Source: Actinomycetota bacterium
GTDB lineage: Bacteria > Actinomycetota > Acidimicrobiia > IMCC26256 > PALSA-610
Reading direction: 5' to 3'
DNA length: 6,382 bases
Assembly (NCBI GenBank): GCA_030839105.1
Contig: JAUZEI010000125.1
Location: 1-6,382 of the forward strand
The number at the start of each line of letters is the position of its first letter. Position 1 is the first letter of the stretch. Below, piece by piece: positions 1-5,740 of this stretch. Under the pieces are notes generated by a model. It did no database searches, was not told the DNA's origin, and saw only the letters and a list, made by a program, of their open reading frames with translations. A program made the position numbers and the translations under genes.

Positions 1-1358
1 GTCGCCGGGAGCGAGAGTCGCGCGACCGTTCCGCCGCCTGCGCGCTCGAACAGTTCGACCGTGCCGCCGTGCAGCTCGACGATCTGGCGCACGATCGAGA
101 GGCCGAGCCCGGAACCCGGCTGCGAGCGCGCGGCCGTCGCCCGGTAGAAACGATCGAACACCAACGAGCGTTCGTCGGGCGCGATCCCGACGCCGCGGTC
201 GCTGATCTCGATCACGCCGCCGGTCACGTCGACGGCGATCGGGGTGTCGGGCGCGCTGAACTTGCACGCGTTGTTCAACAGGTTGTGCACCGCGCGGTCG
301 ATCGCGGAGGCGCGCACAGTGGTCGTGCCGGCGTTGTCGCGCGCAAGCGTGATGTTCCGCCCGCTGCGTCTCCGCTCCCGCTCGACCACGCTCTCGACGA
401 GATCGCCGAGATCGACGGTCTGCGTCGGCTCCTCGGCGCGTACGTCGGTCGCGAGGTCGACGAGCTCGGCGACGAGATCACCCAGCTCCTCGAGCTCCAC
501 CTGCGCGGCATCGACCAGCTCGACCCGTTGGGCCTCGTCGAAGGTGTCGGCGCGCTGGAGCAGCTCGATGTTCGTCCGCAGCGCGGTCAGCGGCGTACGG
601 AGCTCGTGACTCGCATCCATCACGAGCCGCTGCTGTTGTGCGCGCGACGAACCGAGTGCCGCCAACATGGTGTTGAAGCTCGCGGCCAGCCGGCCGAGCT
701 CGTCGGCGCGTCGGACCTCGATGTGCTGGTCGAGCTCTTGCGTCTCGGCGATGTGCTCGGCGGCGAGGGTCAGCTGTTCGACGGGCCGTACGATGCGGCG
801 CGCGATCAGCCACGCGAGGCCGGCGGCCACGAACGTGCCGGCGAGCGCGATGAGCAACAGGCGGAGGTCCAACGTGGACAGCACGTCGTTGGTCGAGGAG
901 ATACTCCGCCCGATCTGCGAGGCGCCGCCGCCCGTACGGGGCGTCGTCAGCACCCGGTATTGGGTTCCCGCCACCGTGACCGTGCGAAAACGTGGCGCGC
1001 CCCCGTGGGCGGCGATGGTCTTGTCGAGGCTGTCGACCGGGAGCGCGGGCTGATTCGCGATCGATCGCACGACCCTGCCGTTGGCGTCGAGAATCTGGAC
1101 GATGGCGTCGGGTTCGGCGAGCGGGCGGGTCCCGTTCGGCGGGGTCGTGCCTGCGTCGGGGGAGTTGCCGTCCGGACGCGGCCCGCGTCCGTTGAAGCCG
1201 TTCGCGACCCCGGGATCGTGCGACCGCTGGGTCAGGAACCGGTCGATCTCGGCGCGCAGCTCCTGGCGCGTGCTCACGTGCGCGGCGTATACGCATCCGA
1301 CTACGACGATCGCGAACGTCGTCGCCACGACGAGTAACAGGCGTACGCGCAGACTCAA
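1..1358 (-). CDS. Sensor histidine kinase, MprB-like (partial, 3' end beyond window)
   Basis: Membrane sensor kinase that autophosphorylates on histidine and passes the phosphate to the response regulator encoded just upstream. About 452 residues are visible. TM1 is at about residues 6-26, an extracytoplasmic sensor loop rich in Pro, Gly and Asn at 27-165, TM2 at about 167-187, and HAMP at about 188-240. The HisKA H-box is DASHELRTPL with the phospho-His at about 251. The HATPase domain has the N-box HNLLNNACKFS (358-368), G1 DRGVGI (387-392), F-box FDRFYR (401-406) and G2 GSGLGLSI (415-422). The chosen start is TTG at 1358, which overlaps the regulator's TGA as TTGA. The next usable start, a GTG at codon 11, would cut into TM1. 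No clear Shine-Dalgarno is seen, which fits translational coupling. The reading frame continues to the left edge, but all catalytic boxes are present, so only a short C-terminal tail should be missing. Architecture matches mycobacterial MprB; orthology is inferred. Confidence 0.95.
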   Translation of the reverse strand, partial: MSLRVRLLLVVATTFAIVVVGCVYAAHVSTRQELRAEIDRFLTQRSHDPGVANGFNGRGPRPDGNSPDAGTTPPNGTRPLAEPDAIVQILDANGRVVRSIANQPALPVDSLDKTIAAHGGAPRFRTVTVAGTQYRVLTTPRTGGGASQIGRSISSTNDVLSTLDLRLLLIALAGTFVAAGLAWLIARRIVRPVEQLTLAAEHIAETQELDQHIEVRRADELGRLAASFNTMLAALGSSRAQQQRLVMDASHELRTPLTALRTNIELLQRADTFDEAQRVELVDAAQVELEELGDLVAELVDLATDVRAEEPTQTVDLGDLVESVVERERRRSGRNITLARDNAGTTTVRASAIDRAVHNLLNNACKFSAPDTPIAVDVTGGVIEISDRGVGIAPDERSLVFDRFYRATAARSQPGSGLGLSIVRQIVELHGGTVELFERAGGGTVARLSLPA

Positions 1359-2050
1359 GGTGTGCGCACCGTGTAACCGATGCCGCGGATCGTATGAATG
1401 AGGCGCGGCGCGCCGTCGGACTCGGTCTTGCGGCGCAGGTAGCCGATGTAGACGTCGAGCGACTTCGACGACGTCTCGAAGTCGTAACCCCAGATGCGCT
1501 CGTAGATCGAATCGCGCGTGACGACGATGCCCGCGTTGAACATCAGGAGCTCGAGCAGGTCGAATTCGGTCTTGGTGAGCTCGAGCTCGCGCCCCGCGCG
1601 CCACGCCTGGCGCCGGCTCGGGTCGAGTACGAGGTCGGCCACGGTCAAGATCTCGTCGCCGTCGGTGATGCTGCTCCGCCGCAGCAGGGCGCGGACGCGG
1701 GCGAAGAGCTCGTCGAGCGCGAACGGCTTCACCAGGTAGTCGTCGGCGCCGGCGTCGAGCCCGGCAACCCGGTCCGACACCTCGTGGCGCGCGGTGAGCA
1801 TCAGGATCGGGGTGTGATTTCCCCGGTCACGCAGGATCCGGCAGACGGCCAGGCCGTCGGTTCCCGGCATCAGTACGTCGAGAACGATGACGTCCGGGGT
1901 CAGGTCGTCCACCTGCAGCAACGCGTCGTTCCCGTCGACCGCGGTGTGCACGTCGTATCCCTCGAACCGGAGCGCGCGCTCGACCGCCTCGCGGACGTGG
2001 CCATCGTCCTCTACCACGAGGACTCGATCCTTGTCCCGGTGCGCCGGCAT
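1355..2050 (-). CDS. OmpR/PhoB-family response regulator, MprA-like
   Basis: Cytoplasmic DNA-binding response regulator, 231 aa, the normal size for the family. The receiver domain is at about 8-120, with acidic pocket E14/D15/D16, phospho-acceptor D58 in VIVLDVLMPGTDG, T86 and K108 in the LVKPF motif. The winged-helix effector domain is at about 135-230 and ends in RLIHTIRGIGYTVRTP, typical of PhoB-type C termini. The receiver run MLTARHEVSDRVAGLDAGADDYLVKPFALDELFARVRALLRR closely follows the MprA/PrrA pattern as I remember it. The start is the ATG at 2050, immediately ahead of the first receiver strand. The open frame continues much further upstream, into the divergent spacer and whiB antisense, but that part is not family-like. 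The ribosome site upstream is weak. It is the first gene of a two-gene operon with the kinase and is divergent from whiB. It may autoregulate through the shared spacer (inference). Confidence 0.96.
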   Translation of the reverse strand: MPAHRDKDRVLVVEDDGHVREAVERALRFEGYDVHTAVDGNDALLQVDDLTPDVIVLDVLMPGTDGLAVCRILRDRGNHTPILMLTARHEVSDRVAGLDAGADDYLVKPFALDELFARVRALLRRSSITDGDEILTVADLVLDPSRRQAWRAGRELELTKTEFDLLELLMFNAGIVVTRDSIYERIWGYDFETSSKSLDVYIGYLRRKTESDGAPRLIHTIRGIGYTVRTP

Positions 2051-2125
2051 GACGAAAGCCTGGCATGCGGAGGTAAGAGCGACCCAAGAACCTCCGGCCT
2101 GGGGCCCGCCCGGGGACTCGGATCG

Positions 2126-2141
2126 CGGCGAAATTTCGCCG
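2126..2141. promoter_or_regulatory. Perfect 16-bp palindrome in the divergent spacer, candidate operator
   Basis: CGGCGAAATTTCGCCG is a fully self-complementary 16-mer. Its A/T core is flanked by G/C arms, and symmetry stops abruptly at both ends. It lies 76 bp upstream of the response-regulator ATG and 47 bp upstream of the whiB ATG, the only intergenic DNA between two divergent regulatory genes. That position suits a dimeric regulator controlling one or both promoters. I cannot assign it to a known operator family. It could instead be transcribed in a leader and fold as a hairpin. Confidence 0.5.
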
Positions 2142-2167
2142 ATGGGACGGGAATGGCGCGGCGGGGT

Positions 2168-2185
2168 AGGAGGTTGAACAACCTC
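2168..2185 (+). promoter_or_regulatory. whiB Shine-Dalgarno (AGGAGG) embedded in a leader hairpin
   Basis: A strong AGGAGG lies at 2168-2173, 15 nt before the whiB ATG, which is longer than the usual 5-9 nt. GAGGTT (2170-2175) can pair with AACCTC (2180-2185) around a GAAC loop, giving a 6-bp stem that covers most of the ribosome-binding site. The in-frame TTG at 2174-2176 directly abuts the Shine-Dalgarno and is an unlikely start. The hairpin could limit whiB translation, or the same inverted repeat could be read as DNA by a regulator. Both roles are inferred from sequence alone. Confidence 0.45.
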
Positions 2186-2188
2186 GCT

Positions 2189-2482
2189 ATGCCTCGTCTT
2201 TCTGCAAGTTCCCTCAACCTGGCGCCCACCGACTGGTTCGACGACGCCGCCTGCAAGGATGCCGACACCGACGTCTTCTTTCCCGTCTCGGAGTCGCAGT
2301 CCGATGCGGCCAAGGCCATCTGTGCCGTGTGCCCCGTCCGGGAAGACTGCCTCGAGTACTCGCTCGAGGTTCGTCCCGGCGACGGCGTGTGGGGCGGCCT
2401 GACCGCCACGGAACGCCACCGGCTCATCCGGCGTCGTCAGAAAGCCGCCCGCAAGGCGCGCGAATCCCGCTCTGCGGCGTAG
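2189..2482 (+). CDS. whiB: WhiB-family iron-sulfur transcriptional regulator
   Basis: Small (97 aa) cytoplasmic [4Fe-4S] protein of the WhiB-like family. Members typically bind the primary sigma factor and modulate transcription in response to redox or nitric oxide. The four cluster ligands are C22, C45, C48 and C54, in a C-x22-C-x2-C-x5-C arrangement. They follow an acidic DWFDDAAC segment and the FFPV motif. The β-turn GVWGG is at 66-70, followed by GLTATERHRLIRRRQ and a basic tail (RRRQKAARKAR) suited to DNA contact. The start is the ATG at 2189, right before a normal WhiB N terminus. The open frame extends far upstream but is not family-like. The gene is divergent from the two-component operon. 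Which WhiB paralogue (WhiB1, B2 or other) cannot be settled by eye. The upstream Shine-Dalgarno is partly masked by a hairpin, and a GC-rich hairpin follows the gene. Confidence 0.96.
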   Translation: MPRLSASSLNLAPTDWFDDAACKDADTDVFFPVSESQSDAAKAICAVCPVREDCLEYSLEVRPGDGVWGGLTATERHRLIRRRQKAARKARESRSAA

Positions 2483-2510
2483 ATCCGTCGACCAGTTCCC
2501 CCGACCCGAC

Positions 2511-2532
2511 CGCCCCCGCCCGGGGGCGTTTC
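2511..2532 (+). terminator. Probable terminator after whiB
   Basis: A 7-bp all-GC stem (CGCCCCC, 2511-2517, with GGGGGCG, 2522-2528) closes a GCCC loop and is followed by TTTC. It starts 28 bp after the whiB stop codon. The T-run is short, as is common in high-GC actinobacteria, so efficiency is uncertain. Confidence 0.6.
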
Positions 2533-2560
2533 GTCGCGCCCATGCGTCCCCAACGCCGCA

Positions 2561-2708
2561 AACTGTTTGCAACATTTCGGACGTCCAGCGGTCGCTCGCG
2601 TTGCTAACTGTTTGCAACATTTCGGACGTGTAGCGGTCGCTCGCGTTGCTAACTGTTTGCAACATTTCGGACGTGCAGCGGTCGCTCGCGTTGCTAACTG
2701 TTTGCAAC
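2561..2708. repeat. 45-bp tandem repeat array, three full copies plus a partial fourth
   Basis: Full units start at 2561, 2606 and 2651, and a 13-bp partial copy (AACTGTTTGCAAC) starts at 2696. The full units differ from each other only at two adjacent positions (CC, GT or GC at offset 25-26), so the array is young or under homogenising pressure. Each junction carries GTTGC and GCAAC arms around a 9-nt loop, and each unit also contains AGCG-GT-CGCT. The A/T-richer half (AACTGTTTGCAACATTTC) stands out from the GC-rich surroundings. The array fills the convergent gap between whiB and the small membrane-protein gene. No spacers separate the units, so it is not a CRISPR. Function is unknown: it may be a minisatellite, a multi-site protein-binding array or a compound hairpin at a convergent 3' end. 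Confidence 0.95.
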
Positions 2709-2714
2709 TTTGGT

Positions 2715-3044
2715 TCAGGCGGCGTTGCTCTCGGACGTGTCGTTCTCGGCCGCGGGCGGTGGGGCGTCGTCGTGACGGCGCGCGGGCTGGGCGCGCACCC
2801 CGCTGTCGGGGGGCGGCGGGGTTGACGTCGGGTGGCGCGGCTTGCTCGCGTACATCACGACGAGCGACGACACGCCGAAGACACCCGCCCACGCGATCGC
2901 GAGCGCGAGGAAGTAGCGGATCCCGGCGTCGGTGATCTCGATGCCGCCGTTCAACGTCGCACGGAATGTCGGGTACCAGAGCACCACCGACACCGCGAGG
3001 CTCATGGCGAATGTGAACGCCGGGTCGACGCTCGGGCGATTCAT
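2715..3044 (-). CDS. Small two-TM membrane protein of unknown function
   Basis: A 109-aa protein not recognised as a named family. Two hydrophobic segments, about residues 8-27 and 43-65, look like membrane helices. They are separated by a short loop of about 15 residues (RATLNGGIEITDAG). After a basic patch (ASKPRHP) comes a disordered tail rich in Pro, Ala, Asp and His. By the positive-inside rule the tail is probably cytoplasmic, which would also place the N terminus inside. Third codon positions are strongly G/C, so this looks like a real gene. The start is the ATG at 3044; no strong Shine-Dalgarno is seen. It begins shortly after the end of a probable frameshifted gene on the same strand, so the two may once have formed an operon. 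Its stop lies 7 bp from the last repeat copy. Confidence 0.8.
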   Translation of the reverse strand: MNRPSVDPAFTFAMSLAVSVVLWYPTFRATLNGGIEITDAGIRYFLALAIAWAGVFGVSSLVVMYASKPRHPTSTPPPPDSGVRAQPARRHDDAPPPAAENDTSESNAA

Positions 3045-3068
3045 GAGTACGTCACGGCGCGCGTCGCC

Positions 3069-3385
3069 TTACCGTTCCAGGCGTTCCATCAGCAGGTCGG
3101 CCCAGACCGCCGGGAGTCGACGGGTTGGAGCCGATCCGGCCGATCGGGATGCCGAGCGAGAGGATCGCGGCAGGGCTGATCGTGTCGGCGATGCCGGTGA
3201 TGGCGATGACGTCGACGCCCCCGAGCAACGTAATGCGGTGACCGACGTCTTCGGCCTTGCACGACGCGTCCACCACGGCCCACGTGATCGTCGGTTCGAG
3301 CCGGTCGAGGATGCGGCGTCTCGGAGTTGGCGAGGTTCTGCGCGGAGAGTGGTGATAGCTACGAGATCGGCGGAGGGCCTGCGGA
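3069..3385 (-). pseudogene. Frameshifted remnant of a minus-strand gene, family not recognised
   Basis: Coding signal is split between frames. In one frame, about 3312 down to 3125 reads as a convincing α/β-type segment (ILDRLEPTITWAVVDASC, then LGGVDVIAITGIADTISPAA), with nearly all third positions G or C. Beyond about 3125 that frame turns into low-complexity Gly/Pro/Arg with poor codon bias. The frame ending at the TAA (3069-3071) then takes over with RLPAVWADLLMERLER and restored bias. Upstream, the same TAA frame reads ADLVAITTLRAEPRQLRDAA, which joins plausibly onto the middle segment; this 5' switch is weaker because codon bias there does not discriminate. Two compensating indels in a decayed gene, or sequencing errors, would explain it. 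No good start is visible, so the N terminus also seems lost. An intact alternative is the single frame ending at 3052 (GTG at 3276), but its C-terminal half is poor. Confidence 0.45.
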
Positions 3386-3535
3386 CTTGAGCCGTCAGGT
3401 TTCTTTGTTGCTCACGTTGTTCTGGTTGCATCGCGGTGCGGAACGATGCGTGTCTGTCTGCCGATGCCTGGTCTCCGATCGTGTCGTTCGCCGGGGGCGC
3501 CTTCAATCGGTTTGGGGTGTGCCGATCGAGAGCGC

Positions 3536-4735
3536 ATGGCTCACACCGACGACGTCGCACCCTCGGGCGACGAGGCGTTCGACCGGGCGCGCACGTTCCT
3601 CGCGCGGTTGCGCGCGGACGAAGCGCTCGATTGGTTCCAAATCGCCGCGGAAGCCTCCGATCCCGCGATTCGCTGCTCCGCGGCGGCGTTCGTCGCCGGC
3701 ATCCTCCTGGCCCGCGGTCGCCCATGGGAGGTGAGCTTCTGGGCCGATCTCGTCCGCGAGAACGCGGCCCGTCCCGATCTCGGCAATCTCCTCGACGCGG
3801 CCGCCCACCTGCAGCTCGGAGAGGTAGACGCGGCCCGCACCCTTTTGGAGCGCGTCACGGATCCGACCGACCCGTGGTTCCCGGCGTCGGTGACTGCAGC
3901 GCGTATTGCCCGGGCCCACGTGATGTTTCTCGACGGCGAGATCGAGACGGCCACCGCCGAGGTACTCGCCGCGTTCGACGCCGACCCGTTCGCGCCCGAT
4001 GTCTGGGACGCGTTCGCGCGCCTGTGCGCGGAGACCGATTTCGACCCGACCGGGTTCGTGGCAAGGGTTCCCGACGATCACGTGCTCCAGGTGCTGGCAT
4101 CGCTGCGCGCGTCGGCCCCCGCGGGCGTCGACCGCATCGCCGAGCTCATCTGGGAACGGCAACAAGGCGATCCCCGCGTTCTCGCGCTCGGACCGTCGTT
4201 CGCGTCCAAGCTCGAGAGCATGCGCGCCCTCGAGTGGTCGGCGCGCATCCGGGCCGCGGGGATGGGCCGGCTCTGCCCGCTGCTCGATCGCGCCGAGGAC
4301 GGCAATATCGACGCGCCGGAGCGGGTCCGGGCCGCGATGCTCGCGCACGCTTCCTTCGGCGACGGGCGCGCCCGATCCGCGCTGACGAAGTCAGTGCCCG
4401 CATTGTCCGACGACGAGCTGGCTGCGAGTCTCCACGAAGTGTGGGGGATAGCGGCGATGCTCGCCGAGGTGTTCATCGTCGAAGGCGCGACGACGCCGGC
4501 GCGTTCGTTGTTGATCGCATCGGTGCTGTTCGAGGGCGGCGCCGCGTCGGAGGCGTACGCGGTGTTGGTCCACGGCCTGTCGCTCGAGACCGCGGAGACC
4601 TTGACGACGGAGCGCGTCGTGGAGCTCATGCCGTTGCCGGTGCTGGAAGGACTGGCGGCGGAGGCCGAGGCGCGCGGCGAGTCGGATGTCGCGGGCATCC
4701 TCGAAGCGGTCGCGGTCGTCTCTGCATCGTCCTAG
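3536..4735 (+). CDS. TPR-like helical-repeat protein of unknown function
   Basis: A 399-aa soluble protein with no signal peptide or membrane segment, strongly acidic and Ala-rich. Residues about 12-165 read as successive amphipathic helix pairs of TPR-like spacing, for example AAAHLQLGEVDAARTLLERV and ARAHVMFLDGEIETATAEVLAAF. A second helical half (about 183-399) includes LEWSARIRAAGMGRLCPLL and RVRAAMLAHASFGDGRARSAL. No catalytic motif is recognised. A scaffold or protein-interaction role is inferred from the fold type only. The start ATG at 3536 is chosen because the upstream in-frame ATG at 3446 adds 30 residues of Cys/Arg/Pro-rich sequence with non-coding character. The ribosome site is weak. 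It is a single gene with no same-strand neighbour in the window and is convergent with the GIY-YIG-like gene. Confidence 0.85.
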   Translation: MAHTDDVAPSGDEAFDRARTFLARLRADEALDWFQIAAEASDPAIRCSAAAFVAGILLARGRPWEVSFWADLVRENAARPDLGNLLDAAAHLQLGEVDAARTLLERVTDPTDPWFPASVTAARIARAHVMFLDGEIETATAEVLAAFDADPFAPDVWDAFARLCAETDFDPTGFVARVPDDHVLQVLASLRASAPAGVDRIAELIWERQQGDPRVLALGPSFASKLESMRALEWSARIRAAGMGRLCPLLDRAEDGNIDAPERVRAAMLAHASFGDGRARSALTKSVPALSDDELAASLHEVWGIAAMLAEVFIVEGATTPARSLLIASVLFEGGAASEAYAVLVHGLSLETAETLTTERVVELMPLPVLEGLAAEAEARGESDVAGILEAVAVVSASS

Positions 4736-4795
4736 CGACGCGCGCAGACATCGTGATCTCTTGATCGTCGGGTTCTCCGGAGCGCGTCGGTCCCG

Positions 4796-5224
4796 TCAGC
4801 GGCGCGACAACGAGGGTGTCCACTCGGCGTGGAGCAGCTGTTCGAGCCGTTCGGCCTCGGTCGCCGACGTGCACTCGATCCACGCGACCTCGCAACCGAG
4901 GATCCACTCGTTGACGACTTCGACTTCCACGGCCGTCAACACCGAGGGCCGGATCAACGACCTGATCGTAGGCCCGACTCCCAGGTGCGCGCACACCTCT
5001 CGGCGGAACGACGAGTAGGAAAGGTCACTGCCGGTCTTGAGCTGCTCGTGCCAGATCCGCGTGCGGAGTCCCTTGCGACCGGTCGCCCGGCCCGAATAGA
5101 CGGCCTCGGCGTTTCGGTACCACGCGTACACGCCCGGCGAAGCGGGGACATCTCGTTCGGACAACTGCGCGGCCGCACGGCGCGGCAACTCGTTCATCCG
5201 TGCCCACAGCCGTCCCGAAGTCAT
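4796..5224 (-). CDS. Single-domain GIY-YIG-like protein
   Basis: A 142-aa protein that looks like a stand-alone GIY-YIG nuclease-superfamily domain. The first signature strand is GVYAWY (31-36) and the second is AVYSGRA (41-47), giving GVY-n8-VYSG in place of GIY-n-YIG. Conserved-type basic residues follow in GLRTRIWHEQL (52-62). Near the C terminus, EAERLEQLLHAEWTPSLSRR matches the family's catalytic-Glu helix followed by a P-x-L-N/S-R-R ending. Metal-dependent DNA cleavage or processing is the superfamily activity; the substrate here is unknown. The start is placed at the ATG at 5224. ATG 5197 is also possible. A GTG at 5272 lies inside the strong hairpin ending the PepSY transcript and is disfavoured. 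No partner methylase, transposase or intron is adjacent, so nothing supports a restriction or homing role. Confidence 0.75.
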   Translation of the reverse strand: MTSGRLWARMNELPRRAAAQLSERDVPASPGVYAWYRNAEAVYSGRATGRKGLRTRIWHEQLKTGSDLSYSSFRREVCAHLGVGPTIRSLIRPSVLTAVEVEVVNEWILGCEVAWIECTSATEAERLEQLLHAEWTPSLSRR

Positions 5225-5255
5225 CGACCCAGGCTCGCAGCTTTCGGTTGCGGCC

Positions 5256-5298
5256 GTGCCGGGCCGAACCACTGGGGACAGGTGTTTCGGCCCGGCAC
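5256..5298 (-). terminator. Strong hairpin terminator after the PepSY gene
   Basis: A perfect 13-bp inverted repeat: GTGCCGGGCCGAA (5256-5268) and TTCGGCCCGGCAC (5286-5298), 17 nt apart. A 3-bp CAC/GTG extension can form inside after a 1x1 mismatch. It begins 7 bp past the PepSY stop codon on the minus strand. There is no T-run on the minus-strand side, so this would be a tract-less, stem-only terminator of the kind proposed for high-GC actinobacteria. It separates the PepSY and GIY-YIG-like genes into different transcripts. Confidence 0.75.
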
Positions 5299-5305
5299 GC
5301 GGCGA

Positions 5306-5719
5306 TCAGTGCCCGGCTTCCACGCTCGTGACCTTGAAGCTCGCGTCGACCTTCACCGTCACTTGCGAACCGTCGGCCTTCGTCATATGCGCCTCGTACG
5401 TCGATCCCTCGGCGTCGTTCTCGACCCGTTGGATCGTGCCGCCCGGCACGGCGGCGGTGGCAGCGGCCTTGACCTTGGTTGCGGTGTCGCCCGTGAGCAA
5501 CGCCTCGGTGATCCCGTTCGCGCTATGGCCACCCTTGGTCGGATCGTGGGGGGCGGCGGCAGTTCCGCTCGATTGTGCCGTCGACGAGGTCGCGGCGGCG
5601 GAGCCGGTTGTGGCCGCGCTACTGACGGCCGGCGTGAGAACCGTGGCACCGAACAGTCCTCCGGCTGCCATCGCGCCGATGACGGATGCGGCGAGAACAC
5701 TTTTGCGGGGGGTCTTCAT
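5306..5719 (-). CDS. Secreted PepSY-domain protein
   Basis: A 137-aa exported protein. The N terminus is a classic signal peptide: MKTPRK, a hydrophobic Ala/Gly/Val core, then VSSA-AT, with cleavage likely near residue 35-36. A low-complexity Ser/Thr/Ala linker follows (about 36-58). The C-terminal part from about residue 72 is one PepSY module: helix ALLTGDTATKVKAAATAAVPGGTIQRV, then strands STYEAHMTKADGSQVTVKVDASFKVTSVE. PepSY domains are small extracytoplasmic modules suggested to inhibit or modulate proteases and often found near two-component systems. No lipobox Cys is seen, so it is probably released or wall-associated. ATG 5719 has a good Shine-Dalgarno (AAGGGAAG, 5730-5723). It is monocistronic: a strong hairpin lies downstream and a 111-bp spacer with inverted repeats upstream. 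Confidence 0.9.
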   Translation of the reverse strand: MKTPRKSVLAASVIGAMAAGGLFGATVLTPAVSSAATTGSAAATSSTAQSSGTAAAPHDPTKGGHSANGITEALLTGDTATKVKAAATAAVPGGTIQRVENDAEGSTYEAHMTKADGSQVTVKVDASFKVTSVEAGH

Positions 5720-5740
5720 GGGCTTCCCTTTCGTTCAGAT

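Noticed and set aside
69..1337. A 422-codon open frame on the plus strand across the kinase gene
   Set aside because: It is the antisense shadow of the histidine kinase. Its translation is low-complexity Arg/Ala/Gly/Asp with no family motif, while the minus strand holds every kinase box.
2051..2707. N-terminal extension of the response regulator through the whiB antisense strand and the tandem repeat
   Set aside because: The frame is open only because of high GC. The regulator family starts at the ATG at 2050, and the extension would run antisense through whiB.
2561..2708. The tandem repeat as a CRISPR array or as a protein-coding 15-residue repeat
   Set aside because: Units abut with no spacers, so it is not a CRISPR. 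The period is divisible by three and open in more than one frame on both strands, but no reading has a convincing start, ribosome site or codon bias.
3407..3433. Three GTTG-led 9-bp near repeats (from 3407, 3416 and 3425) upstream of the TPR-like gene
   Set aside because: Only the GTTG core is shared and the rest diverges. This is compatible with chance in a T-rich intergenic patch, and no -10/-35 pair fits around it.
3436..4764. A 442-codon plus-strand open frame overlapping the TPR-like gene
   Set aside because: It is extremely Arg/Gly-rich and out of frame with the helical, codon-biased protein. It is a typical shadow in high-GC DNA.
4736..4789. Inverted repeat CGACGCGC (4736-4743) and GCGCGTCG (4782-4789) in the convergent gap after the TPR-like gene
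   Set aside because: The arms are 38 nt apart with only weak inner pairing and no T-run. An 8-bp GC-only match is expected fairly often in this composition, so I do not call a terminator.
5225..5272. The GTG start at 5272 for the GIY-YIG-like gene
   Set aside because: It lies in the loop of the PepSY terminator hairpin, and the added 16 residues are not family-like. The ATG at 5224 or 5197 is more sensible.
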